From the NCBI RefSeq assembly GCF_000169175.1, contig NZ_AAWS01000019.1, positions 83,892 through 147,891 on the forward strand: a stretch of DNA of 64,000 nucleotides, in the 5' to 3' direction. The translations under genes were made by a program, and so were the position numbers. The DNA is from Microscilla marina ATCC 23134. GTDB taxonomy: Bacteria; Bacteroidota; Bacteroidia; Cytophagales; Microscillaceae. Position 1 is the first letter of the stretch, and the number at the start of each line of letters is the position of its first letter. This document shows positions 54,417 through 64,000 of this stretch, in pieces. The notes beneath the pieces were generated by a model. That model did not search any database, was not told the DNA's origin, and was given only the letters and a program-made list of their open reading frames with translations.

Positions 54417-54447
54417 ACAAAGCCTTAGATAAGTTCTAAGGCTTTGT
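54417..54447 (-). terminator. Terminator of the giant surface protein operon
   Basis: A 13-bp perfect stem, ACAAAGCCTTAGA with TCTAAGGCTTTGT and a 5-base loop, is followed on the minus strand by seven T. It lies 14 bases beyond the stop at 54461. Confidence 0.9.
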
Positions 54448-54460
54448 CAAACTTTTGCTA

Positions 54461-57400
54461 TTATTTTACTATCAACCTTTTTACAATGCGTACTCCACCA
54501 CCTTTTAGTTCATAGGCATACATACCTGCATTCACAGGGCTGCCTTGTTGGTTTGTTTTGTCCCAAACAATGGTGTAGTTACCGTGTTTTTGCTTTTTTG
54601 ATACCAACGTTTTCACTTTTTGACCTAATAAGTTATAGATATTGATTTCTATATAGGTATCTTCTGGCAAGTAATAGTCAAACTTGGTTGTGTTTTCTAC
54701 CGGGTCAGGGTAGTTTTTCGACAATGTATAACCCTGTCTTCCTGTTGTGGCTGCATTTTCGGCCTTTTTAGAGGCAAAGGTAACTTGCTGAGAGTTTCGG
54801 GTAATTGTGCTCGACACTGTGAGTTTTACATGAAACATTTCTACACCATGTGGGGTGTGGGCTTTTACCCAATCTTCGTACACTCCGTTGGCAAGGTTTG
54901 CCTTTGTTGTCAAATTTACCAAGTGGCTAAACCCCGCAGGCAGGTTATATCCAGTATTCAACTGCTTGTTAGCCAAAGTAAGCCAATTGGGCAAGTGTTC
55001 AAATCTGTAGGTAGGTGTTAGAGCCCCGCTGTTCTGCAGGTTTGCCGAGAAACTGTAGGCTTGTCCTTGTTTTTGGGCAATTTCTATATTATTTATATCC
55101 CAGGAAACCTTATTTTTATTTACCAGAAATTTCCAGCTTTTGGCATTAGCCTTATTCCCAAAGTGATCTGTGGCTGCACCTTCGGCAATGTAAGCAGTAA
55201 GCAAGGCTCCTTCGAGATAAATATCAGGGAAGTTGCTCTTAGGTTCAATAATAATCTCCCGGTTACCAGAAAGGTGAATATCTATAGGTACACTTTGTAC
55301 TACTTTATCCTTATCCATTGGTGCAGCATTGCTTCGGGTATCCCATGCCACACCTACTGCCTTTGTACCCATCGTTTTACCTGTAAAGTCACGCATTTTT
55401 TCTGTACCTAAGGCTATGTTGTCCAACACATAGTAAGCTCGCAGGTTGGCTTCGTTTCCGGTAAGCATTCGTTTGTAATCAGTCACAATAGCCGCTTTCG
55501 ATCTGGCTACACTCCACACCCTCAGTTCGTCCAAAGCACCAATAAAAGCATCGCCATTCAACACTTTACCCACCGTTAATGGGGCATTGTTGATCCCGAA
55601 TTTTAGTATACTTCCTTTTTCGGCTACCAGTTGTCCGTTAAAATACGTTTTTATATTTCGGTCACCGTCATATACAATGGCTACATGGGTCCATTTGGCT
55701 ACTGTCAGCGACTGAGAAGATGACGATCTTGCGTTGTTTATTTGCCCGTTATTTCTCAGCGAAATTCTAAAGTTATTACCTTTCTCTATAATGGCTACCT
55801 GTTGTGTTGGTAAACGATCAGGTCTTACCCAAAACTCAATGGTATATGCGCCATTCAAATCTAGTGCGGCTTGGTCAGGCACCTGCAGATAGTCTGCCAC
55901 ATTATCCAATTTAACCGATGTGGGTACATACTCTTTGCCAGCCAATACCCCGCGCAGTGAAATATTGAGCGAAGTTAAACCATCTTGTTTGATGGCACGG
56001 TTAAGTTTTGCCTTAATTTTTCCGCTCTCCCATACACTACCATTACCTGGTGTAAGTTCAACAAATATGGGTTTTTGACGGTAAATATTACCCGATATCC
56101 ACACAGTTGATTTTTGCTTGCGCCAGAGCTCGTTTCCAATGCCACACTGAGGAGTCAGACGTAGGTTATAAGCTCCATTGGGCAACCCGCTTACATCAGC
56201 TGAATATATATAATAGCCATCGGCTCTTTTGGTAAGCGTGGTCAATGGATTAGTTACTTCAGCCAATATTTCGGGTACGTTGCTTTGGGCAGTCGAATAT
56301 TCAATAAAAAGTTTATTGAACGAATCTTCCGGATTGGCAACTTTAAAAATGAAATCTATCCGATTACCAGAATGACTGTTTACTACCCAGTTATTGGCAG
56401 GGCTTTGCAGCTCTATTTTCTCTACACAAGGGCGGTGAAATTCTGCTGATAAATACAAGGTATCAGCAAGCTTTACATGGGTTTTTGGTTTTACGTTGGC
56501 ATCATAATAATTAATAGATCCGCTGGCGTTTTCGCACTGAGAATAAAAAACCACAGAAATGTCTTCGTATTTTACTTTAGGTGAAGCAGGATTACGCTCA
56601 ATTGTAAGCAATCCTCTTTTTACATAATCTGGCTCTTCTGTATCCAGTATAATTACTTGTCCACCTTCGTTTAGCGGGTGCCCGTTGTATTTAACAGTTG
56701 CTCCATAGTTTTTATACACCTTTAGCATATAGGTTTTATCTTTGCCAGTACCTGTAGATTCGCTGGCTACTTGGGTGTTTTTCAAAGTAACATTAAAAGC
56801 CACAGCTTCACCCAGGTTGGCAGTTCCTGTTTGGGCATCAGATGTAATCTCTACACCTTCACGGGGTTGAGTACCTACTTCTACTGGGCATTTGCTTCTG
56901 CCTGCCACAGTTTTAAAAATAGGTGTGGCATATGCATGATTCACATCTTTTTTTATTAAAATGTCAAATTGGTCGCCCAAGTCGCTGTCTGCCAAAGAAA
57001 AACTATAAGTATCCTTGCGTGAGCCATCCTCATTCTTACTTTTTTCATATTCGTGGTAACCTGTTACTCCTGTGTTGAAGTTTATCAAGGTTCCAAAAAT
57101 GTTAAATGATGTACCAAAGTTTTTGTTAATACTTGTTTTAGTTCCCTCTGTGTTGCCATCTCCCTCGCTGTTAGTATCGGTTAGCTCGTAAGATACATTG
57201 GCGCCAGCCGAAAAAGCCACTGATTCAGGAAAACTTTGGGTTCCAGCATTGTTCGATACTTGAAACTTAGCCAGCGAAGCAGCATTGGCGTATGCTTGTT
57301 CGTTTTGCTGAAGGATGGCATTCCAGCGGCTTATTTGTTTCTGATACATTTGTTTATCCCGTTGGCTGGTAGCCACCACCTTGGCTCTTTGCAGGTTGGG

Positions 57401-60400
57401 TATGGTCACATCTTTTATATGTTGATGGGTATGTACAAAGAAAGGTTTACGGTCTGGCTTAATTACGTTTACGTTTTCCTTAAAATCTGGAGTACAACCA
57501 TTCATTTTCAGGGTTCGTCCTTTACCCATGTGAATCACGGGTGTATAGCCAATATATATGTCGCTGGCTATACCAGGCAAATCAGGGTCACTAGAAGTAG
57601 TAATGGTTTGGTTCAGGCTTACCTCTGCCCCCCTGGTATTGGCGTTTCCAAACTTAAAGTTTTCGGTAATTTTTATATTATTTTTGGTTTCTGTGTCTAT
57701 TATTTTTTCCAGAAACAAGGCACCTCCGCCTACACCAGCCCAAAAACCAGTATAATACTCTTTATCCAACCCAGTCGAAAAGTCAATATCTATGTCGGCT
57801 CCTCCAGCATGCGATACACTTTCGGAAAAAGCAAAACTCACATTGCTCGACAACGAAGCTGAACTATTGCTGCCTGGAGGGTCGTGTACTACTGCTATAA
57901 TGTTGGGAGGAGCTTCCAGCGTAAAGTCATTATTGTACTGGGTGGTTCCCGTCACAAAAGCTTTTACAGGAATTTGTTTTACTCTTTGCTCATGGGTAGC
58001 TGTTATGTTTAAAGTACGGGTATAGGGTGTTATAAAGTTGGGTTCCAGTGCCCTGAACAACAACGTATCTTGGCCGGTAGAACCTCCCGACTCAGCCACT
58101 TTTGTACCCAAATCGCCTGTATATTTATACTTTACACCTTTAGTAAAACATTTTTTTGTACGGTATTGCTCAAAGGCTTTTACTGTAAGTAAGTACCCCA
58201 CCTGCTTTTCCAAAATATAGGCTTGTTTGTCGCTGCAGTATTCTTCTGGCTTTAGGTTTGTCAGTTTAGCTTTAATTCTCGACAAACCTGTTTGAGTATT
58301 CAGTGACTGCTCTGTATTGCCAACTTTGGCGATTATCTGTGCTTGTAATTGCAAAGGGTTGCGGTATTCGAACTGAAAGGTTTTCCAGCCCTTAGTCAAA
58401 TCTATTACAGGCGACTCCAGTTGAATGGTTGAGTTTTCTTGGTTGGTCAGGTATACTTTGTACCTGCCTGGCATCAAACCCGGAAGCGTAAATACAGTAA
58501 AGTTTGTGTTAAACAAGGCTTTGGCAGCATTGCCTGTGTAGGTCTTTTCGTACCTGGGAGTTATTATGTCGGTACGTTTTATCCGTACGTTCCACAAGCC
58601 TATGTCACAACCACAGGGTATAACGATATTACCTACAAAACCAAAACGTGTTTTGTTATAAAACTTCAAATCGGTTATTGGGTCTATAATGTTAAAGTTA
58701 TACTGGCTGGGGTTATTGGGGTCAATTAGCTTCTTAACATACTCCTCTTCTCCTCCAGCTTCATACAACTGCTTGGTCTTACGAGTATAGGTATGCAATG
58801 TCTGCTCGTCTCTTTTTAATCCGTTCTTTAGCTCAAGTACATAGTTTTGTGCATTGGGTAATAAGCTTACTGTACGCATAGTTTCTTGAGCAGTCTCGGT
58901 AAATCCATAAGAAATCTTCAGATTGTTTTGATCACTGGCTATGTAATCTCCATTTTTAATTTGCTTAATCAAGGCTGTGTTTGCCACCACGTTCCGATAT
59001 TCTATCAGGTGCAGGTTTCCTTTAAAAAACTGACTGCGCTGATTGCCCTGATAGGTACCCAAATGAAGTTTACCCTGCATATTGATGCCTGCGGCTCCAT
59101 CTTTGTAATGTGGTACATCTCTTACATACAATACAAACTGATTAGTAGCCTTGTTGTACGTAAAAGCAAAAAAGCTCCATTCGTTGCCTATGTTTTCGGC
59201 AGAAGTTTTCAGCACTGTATTACCTTTCATAAGCTGTAGCGAGGCATTGTTTTTCAGTACCAGACGTACATTACCTACTTGCATAATGGTTTGTAGTCTT
59301 GGGGCACCCTCCTGCCCAAAGTTACCTCTTTTTATCCAACCCGACCAGGTACCGTTTTTCTGAAAGTTATTTGCCTTTTCAGCTACTACATAATCGTCTT
59401 TGCCATCAAATGCCAGGGTTTGGGTGCCTGGCGACATTTCTTCCAGCGGATTGTATACAGCCACCGCATACCTGCCTACGGGTGCACCTATACTAAAAGC
59501 ACCTGATTGATTAGTCTTAAAGTTGGGGTCGTTACCTTGGATTAGCCTGCCACCCAGTGTAAACTGTTGCCCAGCAGGTACTGGGTACAGCTTATTGTCA
59601 ACCTTGTACAACACGTGCCCAGCAAGCGGGAAAGTAGACTCATCGATAAAGTTGGCTTCTTTGGTATACTCAGCCTTATTAAGACTTCTTCGCAAGGTTA
59701 TTTGTCGGTATGTCGGGGCAAAGGTATGGTCAGGTTTCTGAGGAGTTACCCTAAAGTTTACCCCACTGGCTTGCGTACCAGTATGCATCATTGCCAGTGT
59801 ATATTTACCCTGGTCGTCGGTAAATGTGCCATACTGCAAAGCTGCAGGTTGGGCGGTAGCAGCCAGCCACTGTACATTTTTGCCACTGCCTGTATAACTT
59901 CCCCGCTGGCCTTTTGCCTGGTTGTATACATAAGATGTCCCATTGTGGTTATGTCCCAGGTCGAAACGATAGTACAACAGCAAGGATGCTTCATTGCCTG
60001 AAATTACATGCTTATAACGTTCTTTGGTTTCAGTATCTAATCTTTTGCTATATTCCTGGTTAGTTTCCCATACCTGATTGCCCTGCTTAAGCACCTTTTT
60101 TTTCTGAGCGTTCCATACCCTCAATTCATCTATAGCATAAGGTTTAGAGATTTGCGCATTGAACGCAAACGAGCTTACCAAAGCCAGGTTATTGTAACGG
60201 TAGGCAGTAGCATTGCTTATATTGGCAGTAAAAGTCTTTTTTAGGTTAACAGTTACTTCCCTGCCTCCATCTACATAAATACGCCCTCCAGTTTGGGCAA
60301 AAGTAACGGCGTAGTGGTGCCATTTATTGTCGATTACCTTATTGGTATTCAATTTAATATAGTCGCCTCCAGTATGATGGGTAGCTTTTATACTGGCGCC

Positions 60401-61726
60401 AGCCACCTGTACTTTGGTGTTACCCAATGCAAAAATGGTATTGTTGCCACCCGAACCTTTGTACCAAAACTCTAGAGTAAAAGCAGGCAGGTTTCTGAAC
60501 ACCTCTATTTGTTTTACTGTAACCGGAGTAGTATTGGTATTTAATCTCAAGGCACGCCCATACAGACCCTGCGATACAGGCTTGGCAGTAATTGCCACAT
60601 GTTCCATGAGCAATTCTTCTTTCGATTTTACGGTTCCAGTAATCCTTCCATTAGGAAAAATAAAGCCCTGATCAACACCCAAAGGTTTAAAACCTCCGTC
60701 TTCGTTTTTGTAGCCTTCTACCCTGTAAGCGTACATCTCCTGTGGTAAAATCGAAGCGTCATCGTAATGAATCTCGGTAGATACTGTGGTGCCGCTCACG
60801 GGTTTGTTTTCGATAAGGGTTCCGTTTTTATATATATTGTAACCATTGGCTCCTTTAATATGCAGCCAACGCAATTGTATTTTATTTTCGTACACCCCTT
60901 TGGTGGCAGTAAGCCGAATAATGTTGTTGTCCAGTATTGGGTGATTTACATCGGAACGGGTAATGGCAAGTTGCTCATTTTTGTATTTGGCTACAGCCTT
61001 TACTTTTGTGGCAAATCCTGGTACTGCATTTTGCCAGTAGCCAAGCGTAAGGTCGAGCAACGAAGGCTGAGGAACCTGGCTTTGCTGGTTAGTACCATAC
61101 AAACATCTGAGCCCTTGACTGTTTTTCAGGGTTGTCAAATCTTCATTGATAAACGACTTCCATTGATTCTGAGCAATCTGAGCAGCAGTTCTTCGTCTGT
61201 CCCAGCCTCTTATTTCGGTCAGAAACATTTCCTGATGGTGTTTCTTGAGAAAAAATAACTTAGAAACACCATTACTAAAGGGAAACTGTCCTCTTTTTAC
61301 TCCATTAACATACAGTTCGCATTGAGTAGCATTGGCAAACACTGTCAATGCGACATGGTGCCATAAGTTATGCTCTACATTGCCTGCGTTTATGGTTACC
61401 AATGGATGGTTTTTTACCTTTAGAGCCAATCGGTTTTTATTGTGCATATATAGTTTAAACTGGGTAGCATCGGTGCTTACATCGGTCAGCATCCAGTGGT
61501 TACCTGCTTGGGTAGACTTGACCCAAAACTCCAGGGTGGCTTCGCCTTTTATCCCCTGGTTTATAAAATTGCTCTGAAGGTTAAACCCCAGATTGGCGTG
61601 GGAGGCATACTTGTTTTTATGCAAATGTAACACTCCGGCTGTTTTTTGTGCTTGTATGCCTTGCCATAGCAATACAAACAGCAATAAAAACAGTGTTTTT
61701 TTTATATATAAATTAATTAATTTCAT
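54461..61726 (-). CDS. Giant secreted LamG-domain protein with T9SS C-terminal sorting domain
   Basis: The 2421 residues begin with a signal peptide (FLLLFVLLWQGIQAQ) and contain at least four LamG/ConA-like domains near 45-200, 400-545, 785-920 and 1960-2075 (hallmarks ATLEFWVKS, FTLEFWYKG, AYTIEFWVRP and ELRVW), one fibronectin III-like domain near 265-360, and carboxypeptidase-regulatory-like modules. Region about 1290-1600 alternates polar and hydrophobic residues (SLSSNVSFAFSESVS; DIDIDFSTGL) and is not a known domain. The end is a T9SS type A tail (about 2328-2421: YPDPVENTTKFDYYLPEDT, KQKHGNYTIVWDKTNQQGS). It is exported by the type IX system and held on the surface. It likely binds glycans or partner cells. 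Third gene of an operon. Confidence 0.88.
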   Translation of the reverse strand: MKLINLYIKKTLFLLLFVLLWQGIQAQKTAGVLHLHKNKYASHANLGFNLQSNFINQGIKGEATLEFWVKSTQAGNHWMLTDVSTDATQFKLYMHNKNRLALKVKNHPLVTINAGNVEHNLWHHVALTVFANATQCELYVNGVKRGQFPFSNGVSKLFFLKKHHQEMFLTEIRGWDRRRTAAQIAQNQWKSFINEDLTTLKNSQGLRCLYGTNQQSQVPQPSLLDLTLGYWQNAVPGFATKVKAVAKYKNEQLAITRSDVNHPILDNNIIRLTATKGVYENKIQLRWLHIKGANGYNIYKNGTLIENKPVSGTTVSTEIHYDDASILPQEMYAYRVEGYKNEDGGFKPLGVDQGFIFPNGRITGTVKSKEELLMEHVAITAKPVSQGLYGRALRLNTNTTPVTVKQIEVFRNLPAFTLEFWYKGSGGNNTIFALGNTKVQVAGASIKATHHTGGDYIKLNTNKVIDNKWHHYAVTFAQTGGRIYVDGGREVTVNLKKTFTANISNATAYRYNNLALVSSFAFNAQISKPYAIDELRVWNAQKKKVLKQGNQVWETNQEYSKRLDTETKERYKHVISGNEASLLLYYRFDLGHNHNGTSYVYNQAKGQRGSYTGSGKNVQWLAATAQPAALQYGTFTDDQGKYTLAMMHTGTQASGVNFRVTPQKPDHTFAPTYRQITLRRSLNKAEYTKEANFIDESTFPLAGHVLYKVDNKLYPVPAGQQFTLGGRLIQGNDPNFKTNQSGAFSIGAPVGRYAVAVYNPLEEMSPGTQTLAFDGKDDYVVAEKANNFQKNGTWSGWIKRGNFGQEGAPRLQTIMQVGNVRLVLKNNASLQLMKGNTVLKTSAENIGNEWSFFAFTYNKATNQFVLYVRDVPHYKDGAAGINMQGKLHLGTYQGNQRSQFFKGNLHLIEYRNVVANTALIKQIKNGDYIASDQNNLKISYGFTETAQETMRTVSLLPNAQNYVLELKNGLKRDEQTLHTYTRKTKQLYEAGGEEEYVKKLIDPNNPSQYNFNIIDPITDLKFYNKTRFGFVGNIVIPCGCDIGLWNVRIKRTDIITPRYEKTYTGNAAKALFNTNFTVFTLPGLMPGRYKVYLTNQENSTIQLESPVIDLTKGWKTFQFEYRNPLQLQAQIIAKVGNTEQSLNTQTGLSRIKAKLTNLKPEEYCSDKQAYILEKQVGYLLTVKAFEQYRTKKCFTKGVKYKYTGDLGTKVAESGGSTGQDTLLFRALEPNFITPYTRTLNITATHEQRVKQIPVKAFVTGTTQYNNDFTLEAPPNIIAVVHDPPGSNSSASLSSNVSFAFSESVSHAGGADIDIDFSTGLDKEYYTGFWAGVGGGALFLEKIIDTETKNNIKITENFKFGNANTRGAEVSLNQTITTSSDPDLPGIASDIYIGYTPVIHMGKGRTLKMNGCTPDFKENVNVIKPDRKPFFVHTHQHIKDVTIPNLQRAKVVATSQRDKQMYQKQISRWNAILQQNEQAYANAASLAKFQVSNNAGTQSFPESVAFSAGANVSYELTDTNSEGDGNTEGTKTSINKNFGTSFNIFGTLINFNTGVTGYHEYEKSKNEDGSRKDTYSFSLADSDLGDQFDILIKKDVNHAYATPIFKTVAGRSKCPVEVGTQPREGVEITSDAQTGTANLGEAVAFNVTLKNTQVASESTGTGKDKTYMLKVYKNYGATVKYNGHPLNEGGQVIILDTEEPDYVKRGLLTIERNPASPKVKYEDISVVFYSQCENASGSINYYDANVKPKTHVKLADTLYLSAEFHRPCVEKIELQSPANNWVVNSHSGNRIDFIFKVANPEDSFNKLFIEYSTAQSNVPEILAEVTNPLTTLTKRADGYYIYSADVSGLPNGAYNLRLTPQCGIGNELWRKQKSTVWISGNIYRQKPIFVELTPGNGSVWESGKIKAKLNRAIKQDGLTSLNISLRGVLAGKEYVPTSVKLDNVADYLQVPDQAALDLNGAYTIEFWVRPDRLPTQQVAIIEKGNNFRISLRNNGQINNARSSSSQSLTVAKWTHVAIVYDGDRNIKTYFNGQLVAEKGSILKFGINNAPLTVGKVLNGDAFIGALDELRVWSVARSKAAIVTDYKRMLTGNEANLRAYYVLDNIALGTEKMRDFTGKTMGTKAVGVAWDTRSNAAPMDKDKVVQSVPIDIHLSGNREIIIEPKSNFPDIYLEGALLTAYIAEGAATDHFGNKANAKSWKFLVNKNKVSWDINNIEIAQKQGQAYSFSANLQNSGALTPTYRFEHLPNWLTLANKQLNTGYNLPAGFSHLVNLTTKANLANGVYEDWVKAHTPHGVEMFHVKLTVSSTITRNSQQVTFASKKAENAATTGRQGYTLSKNYPDPVENTTKFDYYLPEDTYIEINIYNLLGQKVKTLVSKKQKHGNYTIVWDKTNQQGSPVNAGMYAYELKGGGVRIVKRLIVK

Positions 61727-61744
61727 ATCGTTTATTAAAAAAGC

Positions 61745-62254
61745 TTAAAAGGTGTTGAGAACTCTTTCGATTTTGAAGCGAAAATCGGCAGCTATTTTAC
61801 TCCTGTTATTAGGCAACTGAGGGAGCGCATCAAGCCTGAACCTGCCCTGTGCCTGATCGTAACGAATGGCTCGGCTAGGATCACTAGCTCTGGCAATGAC
61901 CAGGTACGGAAACCCTGCATACAATATTGTCCATTGAAAATCCATTGGTTTAGGATCATTACCTGGAATTTTTGTCAGGCTCAGCGAACCATCATTGTTT
62001 CGTTTCAAAAACAAATCAGGGTTTTGCGCAAACGCAATTAATACGTTATAGTTGTCGAGCTTTTTCATAATAAACAACTGGGCAAGCTGACTTTGGTGCA
62101 CCTGTTTTGCTTCTTTGTTCAGGTTGCTGTTGCGTATAGTTAATACTTTATTGTCCTTTTCGGCAATAAACTTAAACGTGGTGTAGTTTTGGGCCTTAGC
62201 CATGCCACACAGGCATAGCAATCCCGCTAGCAAAATATAAGTGATATGCTTCAT
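61745..62254 (-). CDS. Small secreted protein with beta-trefoil-like pattern
   Basis: The 169 residues have a signal peptide (ITYILLAGLLCLCGMAKA). The mature part repeats a pattern near three times: YTTFKFIAEKDNKVLTIRNS, then NPDLFLKRNNDGSLSLTKIP, then RAIRYDQAQGRFRLDALPQL, with DKVL/PDLFL and RAIRY strands at about 45-residue spacing. This resembles ricin-type beta-trefoil lectins, but the QxW motif is only partly present. There is no T9SS tail. It lies 18 bases before the giant gene and 10 after the tail-fibre-like gene, and is probably a partner of the giant protein. Confidence 0.55.
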   Translation of the reverse strand: MKHITYILLAGLLCLCGMAKAQNYTTFKFIAEKDNKVLTIRNSNLNKEAKQVHQSQLAQLFIMKKLDNYNVLIAFAQNPDLFLKRNNDGSLSLTKIPGNDPKPMDFQWTILYAGFPYLVIARASDPSRAIRYDQAQGRFRLDALPQLPNNRSKIAADFRFKIERVLNTF

Positions 62255-62264
62255 TATGATAAAA

Positions 62265-63422
62265 TTACTTCTTCAATAAACTTTTGATTTCCTTGAGTTG
62301 GGCTTTAAAAGCGGCTATTTCGCCCTTCAGTGCTTTGATGTGCTTTTGCTGTGCTATAGTATGTAAGGTCAGTTCTTCTACCTTTTCTACCAAAATAGTA
62401 TTGATTTGCCCTACGTCCATGCCGTTTTTCAATACTTGAGCTTCGCTAGGCATGTTAGGCAAATGTTTGTTGGCTTTGATGTAGGCTTCTACTTTTTCTA
62501 AAGGCATCAAGTCGTAGTCGTTTTCAAACACATAGTCGGGGAAACTGCCTATATCTAATTTTATCCGTTTGGCTATCACAGTTCCATCTTTCTCAATAGT
62601 TAAAAGCTTGTTTTCTCCTCTATAAAAACTAAACCTGTTACCTCCTTGGCCTCCAATTTGCATACGAACCTCTCCTGACGACATACCTAATCCATACCAG
62701 TCGTTGTTACTATCCCATAGTGCTATTTTTTTGAAATTATCCTGTTTCCCAAATGAAAGTTTACCATCAGAAATGTTCAAATTGGTGCTTGGGCGTAAGA
62801 TCAATGATTTATAGCCATCTTTACTGTGCATAAAAGAAGCTAAAAGTGATCCTCTTACGAAAAACTTGATGCGCTCGTCAGCATCTGTTTTATCATTATT
62901 GGCTTCGAGTATAAGGTGTGCATTATTACTTAACCTGCTTCCATAAATTGACCCTAGATTTAACCTAAGGTCGGTATTCTCGTACAACTCAAATATTTGA
63001 GCTCTGTCGTCAATCATAAAAGATGCTAGTTGCTTGTCAGCCACAAAAAACTTGATACGTTCGTCGTTAACTATTCCATCACTATTGGCTCGGAGTTCAA
63101 GGTGTCCAAGACTGTTTAATTTACCTCCTTCAATTGAACCGGAATTAAGTTTCAAATTTGTAGAACCTAATAACTCTAGTACCCTATTTTCATTGTAATT
63201 GTTAATGGTTACGACATCCTCTTTTTTTACATTAAATGTAATAGGACGGTTCGAGACATTATCCCCATTCCAATTAGATTTGAATTTGAGCGAACCCAGA
63301 TTAGAAGAGGCCACTAGATTACCATCATTCCATATCAGACCAGTTTTTTGCCCCTTCACCTCCGCAAAAAAACTCAAGGCGCATAGCCCTGTTATTAATA
63401 ATGTAAATCTTAAAAATTTCAT
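62265..63422 (-). CDS. Secreted tail-fibre-like repeat protein with coiled-coil end
   Basis: The 385 residues start with a signal peptide (LRFTLLITGLCALSFFAEVKG). Two internal repeats of about 50 residues follow: LGHLELRANSDGIVNDERI, KFFVADKQLASFM and NAHLILEANNDKTDADERI, KFFVRGSLLASFM. The end is the Bacteroidota tail-type module: GTVIAKRIKLDIGSFPDYVF, then DYDLMPLEKVEAYIKANKHL, then NMPSEAQVLKNGMDVGQINT, and a long coiled coil (EELTLHTIAQQKHIKALKG). Such proteins resemble phage-tail fibre adhesins with trimeric coiled coils. It heads the operon with the trefoil-like and giant genes. Adhesion to surfaces or cells is inferred. Confidence 0.75.
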   Translation of the reverse strand: MKFLRFTLLITGLCALSFFAEVKGQKTGLIWNDGNLVASSNLGSLKFKSNWNGDNVSNRPITFNVKKEDVVTINNYNENRVLELLGSTNLKLNSGSIEGGKLNSLGHLELRANSDGIVNDERIKFFVADKQLASFMIDDRAQIFELYENTDLRLNLGSIYGSRLSNNAHLILEANNDKTDADERIKFFVRGSLLASFMHSKDGYKSLILRPSTNLNISDGKLSFGKQDNFKKIALWDSNNDWYGLGMSSGEVRMQIGGQGGNRFSFYRGENKLLTIEKDGTVIAKRIKLDIGSFPDYVFENDYDLMPLEKVEAYIKANKHLPNMPSEAQVLKNGMDVGQINTILVEKVEELTLHTIAQQKHIKALKGEIAAFKAQLKEIKSLLKK

Positions 63423-63790
63423 ATTTTATAATTATTAGTAATCAAATTCCCTACTCTATTGCTAGGTTTTCGGAGTCCCCTGATTGTTTTTGTACAAAAA
63501 AAGCAAGAGCCGCAAGGCTTTCCTAAAACAGGGACGAAAAGGCAGTTTGGTGGTATATAAGGGGCAAGAAGAGAATTTTATTGTACTATTTCTTGAAATG
63601 CTGGTACTATGAAGGCTATTTGAGGAAGGCGAGGCAACTTTTTGAGGGATAAAGTGGGCAAGTTTTGGGACGATGTCATCGAATTTAGGGACAAAAGTAA
63701 CGAATTGGTACTTTTTCCTACATACTGGGCTAAAACCAAGGGGTATCTATTAATTTTGCATTATTAGTTGATGCCTCAGCATAGAATTAG
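63423..63790. other. Upstream region of the surface protein operon
   Basis: No gene is seen. A TAATTTTG (63751-63758) fits the -7 consensus on the plus strand and points toward element E4, so it may drive a transcript leaving the window. For the minus-strand operon no clear -7 box is found in the first 150 bases. Confidence 0.35.
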
Positions 63791-63977
63791 AGCTTGTTTA
63801 AATTTTGTTTTCAGAGTTAAAAATGATGAGTTTTTTGTGCTAATGAGATACATTTTTAAGCGAATAGCTAAAGCTATTGGCGCAAAAATTACCGAAGTTA
63901 ACGCGTAAAAACTGTAAGTCCCGAACTTGTATTCGGGGACACTTTTTTAGCCTAGATCATTAATTTTAAACAAGCTT
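63791..63977. repeat. Palindromic MITE-like element, family member E4
   Basis: The terminal repeat AGCTTGTTTAAA/TTTAAACAAGCT is nearly the same as in E3. The core AATAGCT-AA-AGCTATT at 63863-63878, with CTTCGGTAATTTTT flank on the minus strand, fits the family. A second hairpin, GTCCCGAA/TTCGGGGAC, lies in one arm, so it is the longest member (187 bp). Confidence 0.7.
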
Positions 63978-64000
63978 TTATAAAAGAAGAAGGAAGAACA

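Overview
The window looks like chromosome of a gliding or marine Bacteroidota, probably Cytophagales and Microscilla-like. Three things support this: GldG (gliding machinery), a type IX secretion (T9SS) C-terminal sorting domain on a 2421-residue protein, and promoters of the Bacteroidota form TTG-N20-TAnnTTTG (clearest before rpsU). The tmRNA tag GERNYALAA is also of the Bacteroidota type. The genus is inference.

Layout, left to right. 0-3.3 kb: the 5' part of a secreted beta-helix protein, then the rpsU-xerC-hpf cluster (minus strand). 3.4-7.2 kb: a macro-domain protein, an M48-like metallopeptidase and two paralogous DUF4197 lipoproteins. 7.3-11.4 kb: two tandem M20 amidohydrolases and a Na/Pi cotransporter-like protein. 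11.4-20 kb: a small secreted protein, penicillin-binding protein 1C, a long LRR protein, a thioredoxin-like protein and gldG. 20-24.1 kb: two small lipoproteins with an AraC regulator, a DUF983 protein, and a probable toxin-antitoxin pair whose ParE-like toxin has a long acidic tail. 24.4-32.1 kb: a tripartite RND efflux operon (MFP, RND pump, TolC-like OMF) whose pump gene is split by a 1469-bp insertion sequence. The 6-bp target duplication is intact, so removing the element in silico restores an unbroken 1079-codon frame. 32.6-38 kb: a PqiA-like membrane protein, a glycosyltransferase overlapping a SLOG-like protein, and a TPR histidine kinase. 38-40.9 kb: a gene-poor stretch with a 186-bp tandem duplication, ssrA (tmRNA) and a mosaic array of modular repeats. 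40.9-52.4 kb: an ABC ATPase with two permeases, a second permease pair without an ATPase, a TonB-dependent receptor, and three decayed genes (a TonB receptor remnant and two members of a CFFCG-motif membrane protein family). 52.4-54.3 kb: repeats and a beta-propeller-like lipoprotein. 54.4-63.4 kb: an operon for a tail-fibre-like protein, a small trefoil-like protein and the giant LamG/T9SS surface protein.

The intergenic DNA is unusually rich in structured repeats. One family of roughly 160-190 bp palindromic, MITE-like elements occurs four times (6.25, 20.13, 24.11 and 63.79 kb); its central TAGC-N3-GCTA hairpin keeps its pairing while the sequence varies. A different MITE with a 6-bp target duplication lies at 44.4 kb. 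Modular repeats sit almost directly against the stop codons of several genes. The points most worth a second look are this palindromic family, the modular array beside ssrA, the ParE-like toxin with its tail, the clean IS disruption of the pump with a possible A7 frameshift in its transposase, and the decaying TonB/ABC locus.
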